DNA from: Cytophagales bacterium
Lineage (GTDB): Bacteria > Bacteroidota > Bacteroidia > Cytophagales > MED-G16
NCBI GenBank assembly: GCA_029940715.1
Contig: JAPYTU010000016.1
Coordinates: 18,352-26,979, forward strand
Direction of reading: 5' to 3'
Length of the DNA: 8,628 bases
The translations under genes were made by a program, and so were the position numbers. Shown here in pieces: positions 6,328 through 8,628 of this stretch (the first letter of the stretch is position 1; each line of letters opens with the position of its first letter). The notes under the pieces are model-generated. The model worked only from the letters and a program-made list of their open reading frames with translations, was not told the DNA's origin and did no database searches.

Positions 6328-7555
6328 AAAATTAATTTTTTTTCTAGCATTATTATTCTCTATAAATGTTTTTTCTCAAAATATACCTCAAGTTCCTGAA
6401 GTAGTGACATTAGATAAGATAAGATTAAAAATAAATGAAGATGCTAGAAATGAAATTCAAGTTGAAGTTGATGCTTTGCATGCAAATACAAAATATTTTA
6501 ATGCTATTATTGATAAAATAAATATATACTTTCCAGTAATTGAAGAAATTCTTGAAGAAGAAAATATTCCAACGGATTTTAAATATTTGTCTTTACAGGA
6601 GAGCTCATTGATATCAGATGCTGTTTCTTCTTCAAATGCAGTTGGATTTTGGCAGTTTAAGTCTACTACAGCAAAGACATATGGATTAAATATTAATAAT
6701 CTTGTAGATGAGAGACGTAATGTGGTATCTTCAACTAGAGCTGCTGCAAAATATTTAAAGAACAGCAATTTTGTTTTTGATAATTGGATTTTTACTCTTT
6801 TATCATATATGACAGGGTTAACTGGAGCAAAATCAATTCTTGATGAAAAATTTTATGGTTCAAAAAGAATGGAAATTAATAAGAACACTCACTGGTATAT
6901 TAAAAGATTTTTAGCTCATAAAATTGCTTATCAAGATGAAATTAATAAAGAGAGTTACAATGATAATTTTACTATTTACAAAAATTATGAAGCTAAAAAT
7001 ATTGAAGATCTATCAGAAAGTTTATCAGTTAATTTAAATGATTTGAAATCATATAATAAATGGTTAAAATCTTCTGAATTGCCTAGAGATAAGGTCTATT
7101 CTTTCCTTGTACCCTTAAAGAGTAAGAATTTATATAGTCAAATTAAAAGTTCAGTTATTTCTAAGGTTAAATCATTTATTAGTTCAAGTAAAAATTCTTT
7201 GATTGATGAAAAAATTAAATTAATAGCAGAGAAAAAAATGATATTTTTAAATAATTTACCCTCTATAATTGTAGATTCAGATGATACAATGGATAAAATA
7301 CTTCAATTGTATAGTATTTCAAAAAAGTCATTCCTTTCATACAATGATATAAATTCAAATCATAAATTACAGATAGGTGTACCATATTATTTTGCAAATA
7401 AAAGAAATAGGGGAAGAGTTCAGACTTATGTTAGAAGAAAGGAAGAATCGTTATGGGAAATTTCCCAAATTTTTGGAATTAAACTTAATAAGCTTAAAAA
7501 GTTTAATGAAGGTAACTTATTGGATAAAATAATACTTAGGAAGGGTATTTTTTGA
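6320..7555 (+). CDS. Secreted lytic murein transglycosylase (SLT domain) with LysM-like repeats, MltD type
   Basis: The protein cleaves glycan strands of peptidoglycan outside the inner membrane. Residues 1-19 form a signal peptide (KK then a hydrophobic core) with likely cleavage at VFS|QN, a common flavobacterial site; no lipobox Cys is present. The transglycosylase domain (about 65-205) has the catalytic Glu94 in LQESSL, followed by SNAVGFWQFKSTTAKTYGL (105-123) and a later LLSYMTGLTGA, where many relatives have an AYN-type motif. Weak LysM-like segments lie at about 223-265, 316-357 and 368-411. The last one stops at LRKGIF, a few residues short of a usual LysM end. The start lies inside the methyltransferase gene (8-base overlap), so coupling is likely. 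The stop is two bases from the convergent oxidoreductase stop. The family call is firm; equating it with E. coli MltD is tentative. Confidence 0.9.
   Translation: MDKKLIFFLALLFSINVFSQNIPQVPEVVTLDKIRLKINEDARNEIQVEVDALHANTKYFNAIIDKINIYFPVIEEILEEENIPTDFKYLSLQESSLISDAVSSSNAVGFWQFKSTTAKTYGLNINNLVDERRNVVSSTRAAAKYLKNSNFVFDNWIFTLLSYMTGLTGAKSILDEKFYGSKRMEINKNTHWYIKRFLAHKIAYQDEINKESYNDNFTIYKNYEAKNIEDLSESLSVNLNDLKSYNKWLKSSELPRDKVYSFLVPLKSKNLYSQIKSSVISKVKSFISSSKNSLIDEKIKLIAEKKMIFLNNLPSIIVDSDDTMDKILQLYSISKKSFLSYNDINSNHKLQIGVPYYFANKRNRGRVQTYVRRKEESLWEISQIFGIKLNKLKKFNEGNLLDKIILRKGIF
7531..7553 (+). terminator. Possible intrinsic terminator at the 3' end of the transglycosylase gene
   Basis: AATACTT (7531-7537) can pair with GGGTATT (7543-7549) through five Watson-Crick and two G-U pairs around an AGGAA loop, and four Ts follow (7550-7553). 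It lies within the last codons of the gene, which is plausible where convergent genes leave no spacer. The stem is short. On the opposite strand the G-U pairs become mismatches, so it would act mainly on the plus strand. Confidence 0.4.
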
Positions 7556-7557
7556 GA

Positions 7558-8628
7558 TTAATTTTTAATAACTTTTTCAACAATTTTTCCATTAGATTTA
7601 TTTTTTAGTATAAGTTTTTTATCACCATAGTGAGTCATTTCTTCTTTTACTAAATAATATTCATCATCATAATTATCAAGTGTATTAATTTTTTCTACTC
7701 CTTCTTTTCCCCTCCATAAATCTAAATTTATTGGTTCCCATTTTTTACTTTTAATTGAGGCGTATGATGCATCTATAATAGCATTCACTATATATCCATC
7801 ATAAAAAGTTTCTTTGGGTGTTGTATTATTTTCCATGCAATCAAACATATCTGCAAACATGTGATTATATCCAAGTTCATTTAGCTCATCACCTACAGGG
7901 AATAACCATCCTGAGTCTGATTCTGCTTTTTCAGCTACATAGTCACTTCCTTTTCCTGTTGTAAACATTTCGAATCCTGTTCTTAGAAAGGAATTTATCC
8001 ATATGGTACCTTCTGTTCCCATTACTTCATCCCTTAGATCCATTCCTCCCCTAAATGTCCAACTAACTTCAAATTGCCCAATTGCTCCATTTTCATATTT
8101 TACTAAGCCTATTGCATGATCTTCTGCATCGATGGGTTTTACTTGTGTGTCTCCCCAGCACATAACTTCTATTGGCTTAATGTCTTTTCCTATGTAGTTT
8201 CTACTTATTTCAATACAATGACATCCTAAGTCAAGAATACAACCTCCTCCGGCTTGTTCTATATCCCAGAACCATTCACTATGAGGTCCTGGATGTGTTT
8301 CTCTTGATTTTGACCAAATAATTTTACCAAGACTACCTCCTTTAACGCTATTTAGAGCTTTTAAAAATTTTGGTGTATAACATAAATCTTCAAGATAACC
8401 AGCAAAAATTCCAGCTTTTTCAACTGATTCAACCATTCTTTTTGCTTCAGTAGCATTTCTGCCAAGAGGTTTTGTACAGACAACTGCCTTGTTGTGTTTA
8501 CAGCAAAGTTGAACAGCTTCTTCGTGTAGGTTATTTGGAAGTGCAATACAAACAACATCTACATTTTTATGTGATATGGATTCTTCTATAGAAGTAGTCC
8601 AATGACTAACTCCATAGTCATTAGCATA
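7558..8628 (-). CDS. Gfo/Idh/MocA family NAD(P)-dependent oxidoreductase (5' partial)
   Basis: Members of this family oxidise or reduce sugars, inositols and related alcohols with NAD(P). The frame stays open to the right edge, so 356 residues are visible and the first several tens, with the GxGxxG nucleotide-binding loop, are missing. An ATG at 8436 is internal, since the region before it encodes the Rossmann-fold sequences VDVVCIALPNNLHEEA (about 23-38 of the visible part) and VVCTKPLGRNATEA (49-62). Lys53 in that segment fits the catalytic Lys of the EKP motif, here with Thr in place of Glu. The C-terminal domain has GGGCILDLGCH (127-137), whose Asp133 and His137 match the active-site pair, preceded by HPGPHSEWFWD. 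A substrate cannot be assigned. Base composition is richer in G+C than in the adjacent genes. Upstream genes, which may share its transcript, lie outside the window. Confidence 0.9.
   Translation of the reverse strand, partial: YANDYGVSHWTTSIEESISHKNVDVVCIALPNNLHEEAVQLCCKHNKAVVCTKPLGRNATEAKRMVESVEKAGIFAGYLEDLCYTPKFLKALNSVKGGSLGKIIWSKSRETHPGPHSEWFWDIEQAGGGCILDLGCHCIEISRNYIGKDIKPIEVMCWGDTQVKPIDAEDHAIGLVKYENGAIGQFEVSWTFRGGMDLRDEVMGTEGTIWINSFLRTGFEMFTTGKGSDYVAEKAESDSGWLFPVGDELNELGYNHMFADMFDCMENNTTPKETFYDGYIVNAIIDASYASIKSKKWEPINLDLWRGKEGVEKINTLDNYDDEYYLVKEEMTHYGDKKLILKNKSNGKIVEKVIKN

Noticed and set aside
5886..6768. Minus-strand open frames opposite the methyltransferase and transglycosylase genes
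   Set aside because: The plus-strand genes have clear catalytic motifs over the same stretch; the antisense frames are low-complexity products of AT-rich sequence.
8361..8558. Separate 65-residue minus-strand gene upstream of the oxidoreductase
   Set aside because: The oxidoreductase frame itself runs through this interval to the window edge with Rossmann-fold motifs, so the other frame is a shadow.

Overview
The window is a dense, AT-rich bacterial chromosomal segment that looks like a member of the Bacteroidota, most likely a flavobacterium-like lineage. Four things point there: the rplM-rpsI-rpsB-tsf gene order, a promoter of the Bacteroidota type (TTG, 20 bases, TAnnTTTG) before rplM, almost no Shine-Dalgarno sequences before the genes, and a histidine kinase, O-methyltransferase and LysM transglycosylase that resemble flavobacterial proteins. 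The assignment comes from remembered family features, not from a search. The genus cannot be named.

Layout from left to right. Positions 1-1702 (+) hold a two-component system: a PhoB/OmpR-type response regulator whose N-terminus lies outside the window, followed 17 bases later by a two-TM membrane histidine kinase. Positions 1735-4287 (+) hold a translation operon (ribosomal proteins L13, S9 and S2, then elongation factor Ts) with its own promoter. Positions 4312-5601 (-) hold a metal-dependent Xaa-Pro aminopeptidase facing the operon. After a 78-base divergent gap, 5680-7555 (+) hold a SAM-dependent O-methyltransferase overlapping by 8 bases with a secreted lytic transglycosylase that carries LysM-like repeats. 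Positions 7558-8628 (-) hold a Gfo/Idh/MocA oxidoreductase that runs off the right edge and has visibly higher G+C than the genes beside it.

The regulator and kinase form one signalling pair. L13, S9, S2 and EF-Ts are co-expressed parts of the translation machinery. The methyltransferase and the wall hydrolase are probably translationally coupled, though no shared pathway is evident. The aminopeptidase and the oxidoreductase look like independent units.

Two start sites should be set inside the longest open frames: rplM at the GTG at 1786, because the upstream TTG lies within the promoter, and the methyltransferase at the ATG at 5680. I found no tRNA, rRNA, CRISPR array, insertion sequence or prophage. 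I see no convincing new biological system; the findings are modest observations on regulation and gene structure.
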